Notes under the pieces: model-generated | Databases searched by the model: none | What the model saw: only the letters and a program-made list of their open reading frames with translations | Told to the model about the DNA's origin: nothing | Shown: positions 15,202-23,789 of the stretch, in pieces | How the letters are laid out: each line of letters begins with the position of its first letter | How positions within the stretch are numbered: the first letter of the stretch is position 1 | NCBI GenBank assembly: GCA_964407665.1 | Contig: CAYOWK010000004.1 | Location: 71,218-135,217, forward strand | Direction of reading: 5' to 3' | DNA: 64,000 nucleotides | DNA from: CAYOWK01 sp964407665 | GTDB lineage: Bacteria > Pseudomonadota > Alphaproteobacteria > Caulobacterales > Hyphomonadaceae | Program-made: the position numbers and the translations under genes

Positions 15202-18200
15202 ATGAAGCCTGTCTGGTCCCGACTGTCGCCGCATGTTTCGCAGGCGATTGGGGTTGCGCTCTCCGGGGCGGCGATGCTGGCGGCGGCTGGGCCGGCGTAT
15301 GCACAGCGCGCAGTGGGGCTGTCTTTCCAGGAGACGCCCACCTATGGCCGCATCATTGCGAAATGGACCGATGGCGACGAGAAGGCTCCTGTCATCTCGG
15401 CAACCATTGATAGCCAGGTTCTGGTCATCCGGTTCGACCAGAAGATCGAGGTTGATGTTGAGGCGTTGAGCCGGGGGTTGCCGGGCTGGGCGGCGGTGGC
15501 CCGGGTGGGGGGGGATGGGCAGACCATCCGTGTCGGCCTGAGACAGGCGGCCAAGGCCCGCGTCTCGACGTCTGTCGACCTTGCCGCCATTGATCTGGTG
15601 GCGGAAGGGCAGGCTGCAAGTCCCCCGCCGCTGGTTTCGCCGCTGGTGAAGAAGAAGGCTGCGGAAACCGAGGCGAAGCGTGTCGCCGCGCTGCCGCCTC
15701 CGCCGCCCGGCGGAGAGATCGACGTCCGGTCCAGCCATCGTGAAGGCTCGTCCCGCGTGGCGCTGTACTGGCCCGGGAAGACCACCTTCAAGGTCGTGTC
15801 CGAAGCGCCCGGCGAGATGACGGCGCTGTTCTCGCGCCGTGCGGATGCGGATCTTGCCTATCTCAAGATCGATCCGCCCAAGAACCTCGCAAGCTTCGAG
15901 GGTGTGAACACGGACAGGGGCTATCAGGTCAAGATACGGTCCAAGGACCAGCTTCCAATCCGTCTGTTCATGGATGGCGACACGGCCACATTCGATATTT
16001 CCGAACCTTCGGCCGCCGAGCCCGAAGCGCCGCCAGCGCCGAAGCCAGCCGCCGCCAAGACCCCCGCTGCGCCGGCAGCGAAGGTGGTTGAGACAAAGGG
16101 AGCGGCGCCGGCGGAGGCAAAGCCGGTAGCCGCGCGGCCCACGGATGCGGGACCTATCGCGCTTGGCCCATCGCGACCGGATTCGAAGGCGCCGACCCCT
16201 GGCCCCGCAGCAGCCGCAACGCCTGCGGTATCCACGGCGGCGATCGGGGGAGCTGCGCGGCAGACCGAACTGATCCGTGGGTGGCGCGATCCTGCCCCAC
16301 GGAACGGTATTGTCGAAGTGCAGGCCAAGCCTGTTGGCGGCGGTCTTGAACTGCAGGTGGCCTTTCCCGAACAGGCTGCCGCAGCGGTGTTCCAGCGTGG
16401 GTCCGTCGTGTGGGCGGTGTTCGCAGCGGGGGCGGATCTCAAGGTTGATCCTGCATCGCTCCCGTCCGGTTATCGGGCCCGAACGATGCGGTCTGGCAAA
16501 GCGGCGATGCTCCGGATCGAGACACCGAAGGGCGTCCGCGCTTTTGCTGAGGCTGATGGCGGCGTGTGGAAAGTGCGGATTGGACCGACAGCGGATCGCG
16601 CCCAGCGTTTCCTGAAACCCGAACGCCGCCGGGGCGAAGACGGCAAAGCCCAGATCGAAACCATGCTTCCCGGAGCGGCCGGCATTGTCTGGATGGAGGA
16701 CCCTGTAGTCGGGGACCAGATTGCGGCCATCGTAGCCTATGGACCGTCGTCGGCCTCTCCTACTCCGTTCGATTTCGTGGAGGCGTCTCTTCCCGCAACC
16801 GCGCATGGTCTTGCGATCTCGCCCAAGTCGGATGACGCGATCGTGCGCCTGGCTGGCGAGCGCGTGCTGGTTTCGCTCAATCAGACCATGCCGGCGTCGG
16901 ATACGGGAGCGGATCCTGAGAGTTCGCTGCGGCGGACGGCGGCGAACCCGGGGTTCATCGATTTTGCAGGCTGGGGCGGAAAGTCTGGCAAAGCCTGGTA
17001 CGACGAGCGCGAGCGGCTTGAGCATGCTGTGGAACGGGCAAACCTGTCGACTGCACAGGGCGCGGTCGCGATGATGGACCTTGCGCGCTTTCTGATCGGG
17101 CACGAACTCGGCATGGAGGCTGCGGGCCTGCTCGATATCGCAGGACAAAGCCGTCCCGAGCTTGAGCAGGACGCCGAGTTCCTGGCGCTCAGGGGCGCGG
17201 CGAACGTGCTGGCGCACCGGATGACGGAGGCCGAGAAGAGCCTCTCCGCCGGGCCGCTGCGTAGCGACCCCTCGGCGGCGCTCTGGCGCGGGCTGGCTGC
17301 GGCGCGCCGCGATGACTGGGAGCGGGCGACCGACTATTTCCGTCAGTCCGGCGCGGAGATGTATTCCTATACGCCCGACTGGTCGGCGCGCTTTGCAGCG
17401 GCGTGGGCCGAGGCTGCGCTTAACACGAACGATTTCGACACCGCGCGCCGGAAGGCCGATGAAGCGATCTCGGGCGCCAAGGGCAAGGGTGAGGATGCGG
17501 AGCGGGCAAGGCTGGTTCTCGCCTCGGTGAAGGCGGCCGTCTCGGGCCCGGCAGCCGCCTATGATGATCTGAGCAAACTCTCCGCGTCGAAGTGGGAGAG
17601 CGTCGCCGTCCGCGCCGAACTGAAGCGTCTGGAGGCGGCGGCGCCAGCGGGCAAGCTGACTCAGGATCAGGCGGCCAACGAGCTTGAGGCGCTGCGCTAC
17701 CGCTGGAGGGGCGATGGTGTGGAGATGGCCACCGTCGGGATACTCTCCGAACAGTACATGGGAGTGGGGCGTTTCCGCGAGGCGCTCCAGCTTGCACAGG
17801 GCGCGGCCCTGCGTGATGCGGCAGCGCCCGGCGCGCGGGAGTTGCGCATCCGGCTCACGGAGTACTTCCGCAGGCTCTACCTGAAGGGCGAAGCGGACCG
17901 GCTCGATCCGATCCAGTCGCTGGCGCTGTTCTACGAGTTTGCCGATCTGACGCCGGTTGGCGCCGACGGAGACCTGATGGTCCGGCGGCTGGCGCAACGT
18001 CTGGTCTCGTTCGACCTTCTTGGGCCGGCCGCGCAGCTGCTGCAGCACCAGGTCGACAATCGCATGCGTGGCCCGAGCCGTGCGACTCTGGCGATCGATC
18101 TGGCGACGATCTATCTGCTGGACAAGCGGGCAGATCGCGCACTGGCTGTCCTGAACTCGACACGCCTGCCGGGTCTCCCCAAGGACGTGACGCTGCAGCG

Positions 18201-18705
18201 GCGCACGCTTGAGGCCGCTGCCTATCGCGATCTGGGCCGGTTCGATCACACCGTCGAGCTGATGGAGGGCGTCGACGATCCGGATGCGCGCCTGCTGCTC
18301 GCCGACGCCTACATGCGTGACCGCAAGTGGACCGAGGCGGCACGCGCGTGGCTTGAGATGCTGCCGCCCGCAGGGAAAGCCCTGCCGCAGCATCGGGATG
18401 CGGCGCTGAAGGCTGCCATCTCGGCGCGGATGGCGAAGGATGGCGGCATGATCGCGGTTGCCCGCACCTATTCGCCCTTGTTCTCCGAGGACAACCAGAA
18501 AGCCAGTTTCGATCTGATCACCTCCCAGGGCGATGTGTCGGGCGCGGCCCTGTCCGAGGCTGTGCGCGTGCTTGGCGACGCCAGCCGGGTTGACGCCTTT
18601 GCCGCCTCGATGATGAAGAAGCTGCAATCGGATCAGCCAGCGGGGACTGCAGCTGCGGCGCCGCCTGCTGCACCAGCTGCCGCGCCGCCGCCGGGAAGCG
18701 GCTGA
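15202..18705 (+). CDS. 1167-residue exported TPR-like protein of the fliLM operon
   Basis: A signal peptide (cleavage likely after AGPAYAQ, about residue 35) is followed by a beta-rich N-terminal half (about 40-600) with AMIN-like strand patterns and an Ala/Pro/Lys-rich linker near 270-345. The C-terminal half (about 610-1140) is alpha-helical with spaced TPR-like repeats (for example AALWRGLAAARRDDWERATDYFRQSG and LLDKRADRALAVLNSTRLPG). It ends in an Ala/Pro tail. It follows the MotE-like gene by six bases and closes the operon. I recognise no enzymatic domain; a periplasmic scaffold for the flagellar motor is a guess from context. A run of eight G lies at about 15506-15513. Confidence 0.8.
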   Translation: MKPVWSRLSPHVSQAIGVALSGAAMLAAAGPAYAQRAVGLSFQETPTYGRIIAKWTDGDEKAPVISATIDSQVLVIRFDQKIEVDVEALSRGLPGWAAVARVGGDGQTIRVGLRQAAKARVSTSVDLAAIDLVAEGQAASPPPLVSPLVKKKAAETEAKRVAALPPPPPGGEIDVRSSHREGSSRVALYWPGKTTFKVVSEAPGEMTALFSRRADADLAYLKIDPPKNLASFEGVNTDRGYQVKIRSKDQLPIRLFMDGDTATFDISEPSAAEPEAPPAPKPAAAKTPAAPAAKVVETKGAAPAEAKPVAARPTDAGPIALGPSRPDSKAPTPGPAAAATPAVSTAAIGGAARQTELIRGWRDPAPRNGIVEVQAKPVGGGLELQVAFPEQAAAAVFQRGSVVWAVFAAGADLKVDPASLPSGYRARTMRSGKAAMLRIETPKGVRAFAEADGGVWKVRIGPTADRAQRFLKPERRRGEDGKAQIETMLPGAAGIVWMEDPVVGDQIAAIVAYGPSSASPTPFDFVEASLPATAHGLAISPKSDDAIVRLAGERVLVSLNQTMPASDTGADPESSLRRTAANPGFIDFAGWGGKSGKAWYDERERLEHAVERANLSTAQGAVAMMDLARFLIGHELGMEAAGLLDIAGQSRPELEQDAEFLALRGAANVLAHRMTEAEKSLSAGPLRSDPSAALWRGLAAARRDDWERATDYFRQSGAEMYSYTPDWSARFAAAWAEAALNTNDFDTARRKADEAISGAKGKGEDAERARLVLASVKAAVSGPAAAYDDLSKLSASKWESVAVRAELKRLEAAAPAGKLTQDQAANELEALRYRWRGDGVEMATVGILSEQYMGVGRFREALQLAQGAALRDAAAPGARELRIRLTEYFRRLYLKGEADRLDPIQSLALFYEFADLTPVGADGDLMVRRLAQRLVSFDLLGPAAQLLQHQVDNRMRGPSRATLAIDLATIYLLDKRADRALAVLNSTRLPGLPKDVTLQRRTLEAAAYRDLGRFDHTVELMEGVDDPDARLLLADAYMRDRKWTEAARAWLEMLPPAGKALPQHRDAALKAAISARMAKDGGMIAVARTYSPLFSEDNQKASFDLITSQGDVSGAALSEAVRVLGDASRVDAFAASMMKKLQSDQPAGTAAAAPPAAPAAAPPPGSG

Positions 18706-18746
18706 TGGTCCGAGCCTTCTCCGGGCAAGCATTTCGGGCATGAGTC

Positions 18747-19296
18747 CGCATCGGGACCGGCACGTTCGCCGTCCGGTGTGCTGTCGTTCTGCCTCCTGAA
18801 GACAGGAGGACGGGGCGCGCGGAACGCGCCTTGTTTAGTACAATGCCAGTCTTTCGACTGGCCGGTGCGTGTTCCCACGCGCCCCGTGCCGGACGTTTGG
18901 CCCGGTGACGTCGACGGAGCCTGTTAGGCCCTGGTCCGCATCCCGGTGACGCGCGCATGGAAGACCGATCTTCCATGGTCACCCCCGCTTCGATCGCGGG
19001 GACAGGTGTTTCAGACCACCGCTTGTCGCTGCCCGCTCGGGCTCGTCCTTCCCCTTCGACACGCCGCCTTGCGGCGGCTGCTCAGGGTGAGGGACGCCGT
19101 CAGCGATCCTTGGGGATCGCCGACGGCTCCTCAGGATGAGCCGTCGCGGGCGGATTGAGCGATAGTCTCCGCGCCGTCCGAACTTCTGACATTCGATGTT
19201 TCGGTGGCCACCGAACCCTCCCGTGCCAGACGCGAGGAGGAGAATACCCTGGGCCGGCAGGTGTTGAATGAAACGGGTTTCATTCTCCTATTCAGG
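18747..19296 (-). repeat. large structured repeat, copy 2 (inverted)
   Basis: This is the inverted partner of the element at 8508-9038. Read on the minus strand it has, in the same order, the palindrome (19266-19285), the TCCTCCTCGCGTCTGGC...GGTGGCCACCGAA block (about 19190-19245), the CTCACCCTGAG module with hairpin GCCGCC-GCAA-GGCGGC (19063-19078), the CCCGGGGACAGGTGTTTCAGACC-type block (about 18995-19018) and the 78-nt core (18810-18887). It is somewhat longer because of an extra CTCATCCTGAGGAG module near 19095-19145. It starts 42 bp after the preceding gene. Confidence 0.85.
18810..18887 (-). ncRNA. candidate structured RNA core in repeat copy 2
   Basis: Same 78-nt core as 8898-8975: perfect closing stem (18810-18819 with 18878-18887) and an inner CCAGTC-GAAA-GACTGG hairpin on the minus strand. 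Only two positions differ from copy 1, one of them in the loop (GAAA for GCAA), which keeps the GNRA type. Beside it, CCTCCT-GAAGAC-AGGAGG (18792-18809) forms another hairpin. RNA nature is inferred, not shown. Confidence 0.35.
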
Positions 19297-19637
19297 CACG
19301 CCAGCTCCGCCAGTCATTCTGCCGGCCGCCGTCCTAAACCTGCAGTTCAGGGCGATGAGAATCGCGCGGGCCCAGCCGCAGACTTAACGCCGCAAGGCAT
19401 CGCGAAGCATCTGAAATCGTCCGTACGCCGAGCGGTTCAGTCGCAAGCCCCGGCTTTTTTCGAGGGTCGGCCGGGGATCGAGGCGGATTCAACCCCGTTC
19501 ACGCGCGCGAACGTTCGTCCGAGTCACCGGTTCGAGGCAGGCATCGAAATTTTCCCGGTGTGTCACGGCGTCGATCGGGGTTGCCCCTGCGTAGTGCTGC
19601 AGTCGCAAAACAGTGCGCAAGACGAGGGGTTTCCATA
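19297..19637. other. gene-free stretch before the beta-barrel gene
   Basis: No supported gene or clear promoter is visible in these 341 bases. An 8-bp palindrome GAACGTTC lies at about 19507-19515. It probably holds the promoter and leader of the outer-membrane protein gene that follows. Confidence 0.4.
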
Positions 19638-20480
19638 ATGAAGTCATTCACCAGAACAGGCCTGGCGGTTGCAGCGCTGGGCATCGGCGCAGGCCTGGTG
19701 GCCGCGCCTGCCAGTGCGCAGACTGCAGACTGGAGCGGTCTGTATTTCGGCGGCACAGTTGGCGTGTCGGCTGCTGACCCTGAAGGCGGCGAGCGCGTCC
19801 TCTTCGATACAAATCTCGATGGCGGCTATGGCGACACGGTTCGCACTGGGACCGGCGCCGATGCGTTCTCTCCGGGCTTCTGCTCCGGGTTTTCGTTTGG
19901 CCGGACGCCCGGCGAAGGCTGCCGTGACGATGTGGACGAGAACGGATCCTATGCCCTGAAAGCCGGCTATGACTGGCAGGCCGGATCACTGGTCTTCGGC
20001 GTACTCGGGGAGGTCAGCCTCGTGAACCTGAGCGATGATGTATCGGCCTTCTCGACGACGCCGGCGTCCTACACGTTCATCCGCGATGTGAACCACATGG
20101 CGGCCGTGCGCGGGCGTGCGGGCTATGCGCTGGGCGACGGGCTGTTCTACGCGACCGGCGGCGCCGTGTGGGCCGACATCGACCATGATTTCTCGACCAC
20201 CAACGTGTCCAACAGCTTCACCCCGAGCGATGGCGGCGAAAACTGGGGCTACCAGCTTGGCGGCGGCTTCGAGTTCCAGCTGAAGCGGAATGTGTCGATC
20301 GGGCTCGAGTACATCTTCAGCGACATCAAGGACGAGGACTACGCTGTGGCGGTGGGCCAGGGATCGGCTCTGCCGAGCAACCCGTTCCTGCTGGTCAATC
20401 CGGCGGGCACCAGCATGATCCGCAGCGACGACAACATCAAAGTCCACCAGCTGGGCGTCGCGCTGAACTGGCGGCTGTAG
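19638..20480 (+). CDS. outer-membrane beta-barrel protein (Omp25/31-like)
   Basis: 280 residues with a signal peptide (cleavage after APASAQ, about residue 28) and an eight-stranded-barrel pattern of alternating hydrophobic residues: WSGLYFGGTVGVS at the start, ALKAGYDWQAGSLVFGVLGEVSL, MAAVRGRAGYALGDGLFYATGGAVWADI, WGYQLGGGFEFQLKRNVSIGLEYIFSDI, and an aromatic-ended last strand (VHQLGVALNWRL). This is the alphaproteobacterial Omp25/Omp31 type of small porin-like barrel. Two Cys in one loop (near 85-97) could form a disulfide. Monocistronic, closed by a hairpin terminator. Confidence 0.85.
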   Translation: MKSFTRTGLAVAALGIGAGLVAAPASAQTADWSGLYFGGTVGVSAADPEGGERVLFDTNLDGGYGDTVRTGTGADAFSPGFCSGFSFGRTPGEGCRDDVDENGSYALKAGYDWQAGSLVFGVLGEVSLVNLSDDVSAFSTTPASYTFIRDVNHMAAVRGRAGYALGDGLFYATGGAVWADIDHDFSTTNVSNSFTPSDGGENWGYQLGGGFEFQLKRNVSIGLEYIFSDIKDEDYAVAVGQGSALPSNPFLLVNPAGTSMIRSDDNIKVHQLGVALNWRL

Positions 20481-20489
20481 TCCACTGGG

Positions 20490-20524
20490 ACCGATGCGGC
20501 CGGGTTGAACCTGGCCGCATCGGT
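20490..20524 (+). terminator. terminator hairpin between the barrel gene and ttcA
   Basis: A 12-bp perfect stem (ACCGATGCGGCC, 20490-20501, with 20513-20524) and 11-nt loop between two convergent genes. The T-rich tail is weak (TCTTC), so it may act in both directions. Confidence 0.7.
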
Positions 20525-20539
20525 CTTCAGGTGCTGTCT

Positions 20540-21460
20540 TCAGATCCCGTCGTCGCCGGTTCCCGGTTCGCCCGGAGCCAGGTTCACAAAGTCGAACAGA
20601 CTGGTGTCGAGAAGGTGCGACGGGCGGACGTGCGCGAGCGCCCGCGCCATGACCTGACGTCTGCCCGGCGTGCGGCGCTCCCACTCGTTGAGCATGGATT
20701 TCATCGCCATACGCTGCAGGCCGTCCTGCGATCCGCAGAGGTTGCAGGGGATGATGGGGAACTCCATCGCGGCTGCAAACTTCGCGATGTCGGCTTCGGC
20801 GGACAGGATCAGCGGGCGAAGGACCATGAGGTCGCCCGCGTCGTTGACCAGCTTGCCCGGCATGGCCGCAAGCCGTCCGCCATTCACCAGGTTCATCATG
20901 AAGGTTTCGAGCGAGTCGTCGCGGTGGTGGCCGAGCACGATCGCGGAGCAGCCCTCCTCACGCGCCACGCGGTAAAGGATGCCGCGCCGCAGACGCGAGC
21001 ACATCGAGCAATAGGTTTTCGTCGCGGGCACCTTTTCCGTAACGATGGAATAGGTGTCCTCGGTCACGATCCGGTACGGGACGCCGACCTTCGCCAGATA
21101 CTCCGGCAGGATGTGCTTGGGGAAGCCAGGCTGCCCCTGATCGAGATTGCAGGCCAGCAGGTCGACAGGGAGGGCGCCTTGCCACTGAAGGTCCAGCAGG
21201 ATTGTCAGCAGTGAGTAGCTGTCCTTGCCACCCGACAGGCAGACAAGCCAGCGCGGACGTGCAGCGCCGGAATGCGCGGGGAGCATGCCATAGGCGCGGA
21301 TAGCTTCCTGCGCCTGACGCACCAGCCGTTTGCGCAGCTTCCGGAAGGTGACGCTGTCGGGCGCATGGGCGAAGACGGGATGCAGCGGCGAGAACTCGAC
21401 TGGCTCCGCGTGATCCTCGACATCCTCGCCGGGAAGGCTCTGGGTCAGATCGTCAGCCAT
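20540..21460 (-). CDS. ttcA: tRNA 2-thiocytidine biosynthesis protein TtcA
   Basis: TtcA thiolates cytidine 32 of several tRNAs using ATP and a [4Fe-4S] cluster. The 306-residue protein shows the PP-loop SGGKDS at residues 76-81 and the two cluster-type motifs CSMC and CNLC, together with GHHRDDSLETFMMNL, all typical of TtcA. About 40 N-terminal residues are not conserved. It is transcribed alone and converges on the beta-barrel gene. Confidence 0.96.
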   Translation of the reverse strand: MADDLTQSLPGEDVEDHAEPVEFSPLHPVFAHAPDSVTFRKLRKRLVRQAQEAIRAYGMLPAHSGAARPRWLVCLSGGKDSYSLLTILLDLQWQGALPVDLLACNLDQGQPGFPKHILPEYLAKVGVPYRIVTEDTYSIVTEKVPATKTYCSMCSRLRRGILYRVAREEGCSAIVLGHHRDDSLETFMMNLVNGGRLAAMPGKLVNDAGDLMVLRPLILSAEADIAKFAAAMEFPIIPCNLCGSQDGLQRMAMKSMLNEWERRTPGRRQVMARALAHVRPSHLLDTSLFDFVNLAPGEPGTGDDGI

Positions 21461-21710
21461 GGACGGTATCCTGTCGGATGTTGCGGCAGAGCCGGATCAG
21501 ACACGCGCTGAACCGCTGCCTGCAGCTGGAACCTGGGCCGATCAGGATCGGCTCCGGTCGTCTCCATAGCTGTTATACGGGGCCGGAAAAGGGGGCGCCG
21601 TTTTCGTGAATGGACAAAAAGCAGGGTTTACCCTGATATTCGGTATCCGCATACGAGGGTCTGCTGAGGTCGGTGCCCTGTTCGGGCCGAGCCGCCAAAA
21701 GGTTCCTCAA

Positions 21711-22115
21711 ATGGCTGTCGCCTGCCGCTCGATCCGGATCGCCATCGCGCAAGCGTGCCCACTGTCGCCTGCCGACGCCGACGCATTCGAGCGCGCGGGG
21801 GTGGAACTCGTCACAGCGGGCGCGCTGACTGACATGGAAGATGTCGGCAGGGTGGACGTCTTTGCCATCGACCTTGGCCTCGCAGGCGCCTCCGACTTCC
21901 TCCGCTCGCGAGCCGGTGAAAATGGACCTCCGGCGATCGCCCTCGTCGGGCGCGACGGGCCGTGCAGGACGGTGGAGCAGTCGCTGCTGCGCGCGGAAGT
22001 GGACGGCGCAGCGCTCGCGTTGCCGAAGCCCGCGGCTGCCGAGGATATCGTGGCAGCTGCGCTCGCGGCCCTGAACCCGCCGCCGGCTACCCGCCGCCCG
22101 GCACGCCCTGCATGA
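21711..22115 (+). CDS. degenerate receiver-like protein beside fliP, unknown
   Basis: The 134-residue product from the ATG at 21711 has the secondary-structure order of a response-regulator receiver: hydrophobic strand, helix, VDVFAIDLGLAG (Asp at the phospho-acceptor place), IALVG and a final LPKPAAAEDIVAAALAAL with the Lys-Pro pair. The acidic N-terminal pair is missing, and I cannot assign a family with confidence. Its 3' end overlaps the 3' end of fliP by 29 bp in convergent orientation. The frame stays open to an ATG at 21606, but the ribosome site near 21700 (AAAAGG) favours the later start. Confidence 0.5.
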   Translation: MAVACRSIRIAIAQACPLSPADADAFERAGVELVTAGALTDMEDVGRVDVFAIDLGLAGASDFLRSRAGENGPPAIALVGRDGPCRTVEQSLLRAEVDGAALALPKPAAAEDIVAAALAALNPPPATRRPARPA

Positions 22116-22842
22116 AGCTCTCGACAAGAGAGCCGGCCAGCAGGCGCCAGCCGTCGACCAGCACGAAGAAGATCAGCTTGAACGGCAGCGAGATCGTGAC
22201 CGGCGGCAGCATCATCATGCCCATGGCCATCAGGATCGAGGATACGACGAGGTCGATCACAAGGAACGGCAGGAACACCATGAAGCCGATCTCGAAGGCC
22301 CGCTTGAGCTCCGAGATCATGAAGGCGGGCGCGAGGACGTGGAATGGCGCCTGTTCGGCGGACTCGAGATTCTCGATTTTCGCCATGTTTGCGAACAGGG
22401 CCAGGTCCGCTTCCTGAACGTGCTGGCCCATGAACGCCTTCACGGGGCCGAGCGTGCGCGGCACGGCCTCTTCCAGGGTGATGGCTTCGGTCATGAAGGG
22501 TTGGACGCCTGCCGTGTAGGCGGCGGTGAAGGTCGGCGCCATGACGAAGAAGGTCAGGAACAGCGCCAGCGAGATCACCACCGAGTTGGGCGGAGCGTTC
22601 TGCAGGCCGATCGCCGTGCGGAGGAGCGACAGCACGACCACGATCCGCACGAACGAGGTGGTCATGACGAGGATGGACGGCGCCAGCGACAGGATGGTGA
22701 TGGTCGCGATGAGCTGGACGATGCCGGAAGTGAGGCCCTGACCTGTCCCGAGGTCGACCGAGACCGTCTGGGGCAGGGCGGCGGGCGCTGCGAGGGCCAC
22801 GAATGCGAGTGCGCCGAGGAGCCGGAGGATGCGCGCCTTCAT
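22087..22842 (-). CDS. fliP: flagellar type III export gate protein FliP
   Basis: FliP forms the export gate with FliQ and FliR. The 251-residue product has a cleavable-type N-terminus (LLGALAFVALAAPAALPQ), then the strongly conserved SILVMTTSFVRIVVVLSLLRTAIGLQNAPPN membrane region, the periplasmic loop, and FEIGFMVFLPFLVIDLVVSSILMAMGMMMLPPVTISLPFKLIFFVLVDGW. Start at 22842, overlapping the fliO stop by four bases (ATGA). fliO-fliP is the usual order in Caulobacter-type genomes, divergent from flgB. Confidence 0.97.
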   Translation of the reverse strand: MKARILRLLGALAFVALAAPAALPQTVSVDLGTGQGLTSGIVQLIATITILSLAPSILVMTTSFVRIVVVLSLLRTAIGLQNAPPNSVVISLALFLTFFVMAPTFTAAYTAGVQPFMTEAITLEEAVPRTLGPVKAFMGQHVQEADLALFANMAKIENLESAEQAPFHVLAPAFMISELKRAFEIGFMVFLPFLVIDLVVSSILMAMGMMMLPPVTISLPFKLIFFVLVDGWRLLAGSLVESFMQGVPGGG

Positions 22843-23141
22843 GTTGTGGCGCCTGTGTCTTTGGCCGGGGCGACACCCGGGGCAGGCGCGTCCCTGCGGG
22901 CGACGACGCAGTCGCCTGCCGGACCGAGGCACAAGAGGTGTTCCTGGCCGCCCCATTGCACGACGGCGAGCTTGCGGCGGACGTCCAGCGTCTTCCATTC
23001 GATGATGCGCAGATCGCTTTCACGGGCGGCGCGCATGCCGAGCTGTCCGCCATAGCGCCGCGCGACCCAGGCAAAGCCGAGGAGCAGGCCGATCACCAGG
23101 ATCAGCGCGCCTATTGCGCGAAGGGCGTCGAAGGCGTCCAT
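22839..23141 (-). CDS. fliO: flagellar biosynthesis protein FliO
   Basis: The 100-residue protein has one N-terminal membrane helix (about 9-27, AIGALILVIGLLLGFAWVARRY) and a small cytoplasmic domain with SDLRIIEWKTLDVRRKLAVVQWGGQEHLLCLGPAG, the FliO beta pattern. FliO helps assemble the FliP ring. Start at the ATG 23141 where the conserved part begins; it is divergent from flgB over a 181-bp gap with FlbD- and CtrA-type sites. Confidence 0.85.
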   Translation of the reverse strand: MDAFDALRAIGALILVIGLLLGFAWVARRYGGQLGMRAARESDLRIIEWKTLDVRRKLAVVQWGGQEHLLCLGPAGDCVVARRDAPAPGVAPAKDTGATT

Positions 23142-23188
23142 CGGACGGTCCGTTATCCCGAGACCAGCCTTCGGGCTGGCGGTCCGCA

Positions 23189-23207
23189 CCCGGCAAGAAT
23201 TGCCGGG
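23189..23207 (+). promoter_or_regulatory. FlbD (ftr)-like site between fliO and flgB
   Basis: A perfect dyad CCCGGCA-AGAAT-TGCCGGG, extended to nine-bp arms over 23188-23208. It lies 47 bp before fliO and 115 bp before flgB. Same pattern as the sites before fliL and fliQ. Confidence 0.65.
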
Positions 23208-23266
23208 TATGCGTCCACGGTTTCGGGCCAGATGGTAAATGTGGCGTTAACGGATGGCGGGCCCGC

Positions 23267-23281
23267 TTAACACGGCCTTAA
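23267..23281 (+). promoter_or_regulatory. full CtrA box before flgB
   Basis: TTAACACGGCCTTAA matches TTAA-N7-TTAA, the binding site of the cell-cycle regulator CtrA. It lies 42 bases before flgB. It is followed directly by CGGTCGAAATTGCC, the motif shared with the fliL promoter. Confidence 0.65.
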
Positions 23282-23322
23282 GGAAACCGGTCGAAATTGC
23301 CTAGCAGAGGAGAGATGTTCCA

Positions 23323-23751
23323 ATGCCTGGCCCCACCGACCTCACGGTGTTCTCGCTGATGAAGTCCCGCATGCAGATGCTGGGCGAGCGTCAGAAGGTT
23401 GTGGCCGAGAACGTCGCCAATGTGACAACGCCCGGGTTTACCCCCCGGGATGTGGACCAGGACGCCTTCGCCCGCACCATGGAGCGGATGGCCTCGAAGG
23501 GGCAGGCCGGCGTCGAGCGCCAGGCCATGGCCGTGACGCAGGCCGGGCACATGACCGCAACACCCGGCGGGGCTCCGTCCCTGTCGCTGCAGAACAGACC
23601 TGACTCCGAGACCACGCTCGACGGCAACTCCGTCGTGGTCGAGGAGCAGATGATGAAGATCGCCGAAACCCGAATGGATTTCGAAACCATGGTAGGCCTT
23701 TACCAGAAGAGTCTGGGCCTGCTGCGGCTGGCGTCACGCTCACCGCGCTGA
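23323..23751 (+). CDS. flgB: flagellar proximal rod protein FlgB
   Basis: 142 residues with the N-terminal rod motif RQKVVAENVANVTTPGFTPRDVD and a C-terminal helix MKIAETRMDFETMVGLYQKSLGLLRLA. Length is normal for FlgB. GAGGAGAG lies before the ATG at 23323. First gene of flgB-flgC-fliE. The 38-bp gap to flgC holds a short direct repeat GCTGACGC(A/C)CAACTGGG. Confidence 0.94.
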   Translation: MPGPTDLTVFSLMKSRMQMLGERQKVVAENVANVTTPGFTPRDVDQDAFARTMERMASKGQAGVERQAMAVTQAGHMTATPGGAPSLSLQNRPDSETTLDGNSVVVEEQMMKIAETRMDFETMVGLYQKSLGLLRLASRSPR

Positions 23752-23789
23752 CGCACAACTGGGCGCTGACGCCCAACTGGGGTTGACCC

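Noticed and set aside
14476..18741. A 1421-codon open frame on the minus strand across the TPR gene
   Set aside because: It mirrors the codon pattern of the plus-strand gene with GC-rich third positions; it is full of Arg/Gly/Pro without any domain, and the plus frame has signal peptide, linker and TPR-like repeats.
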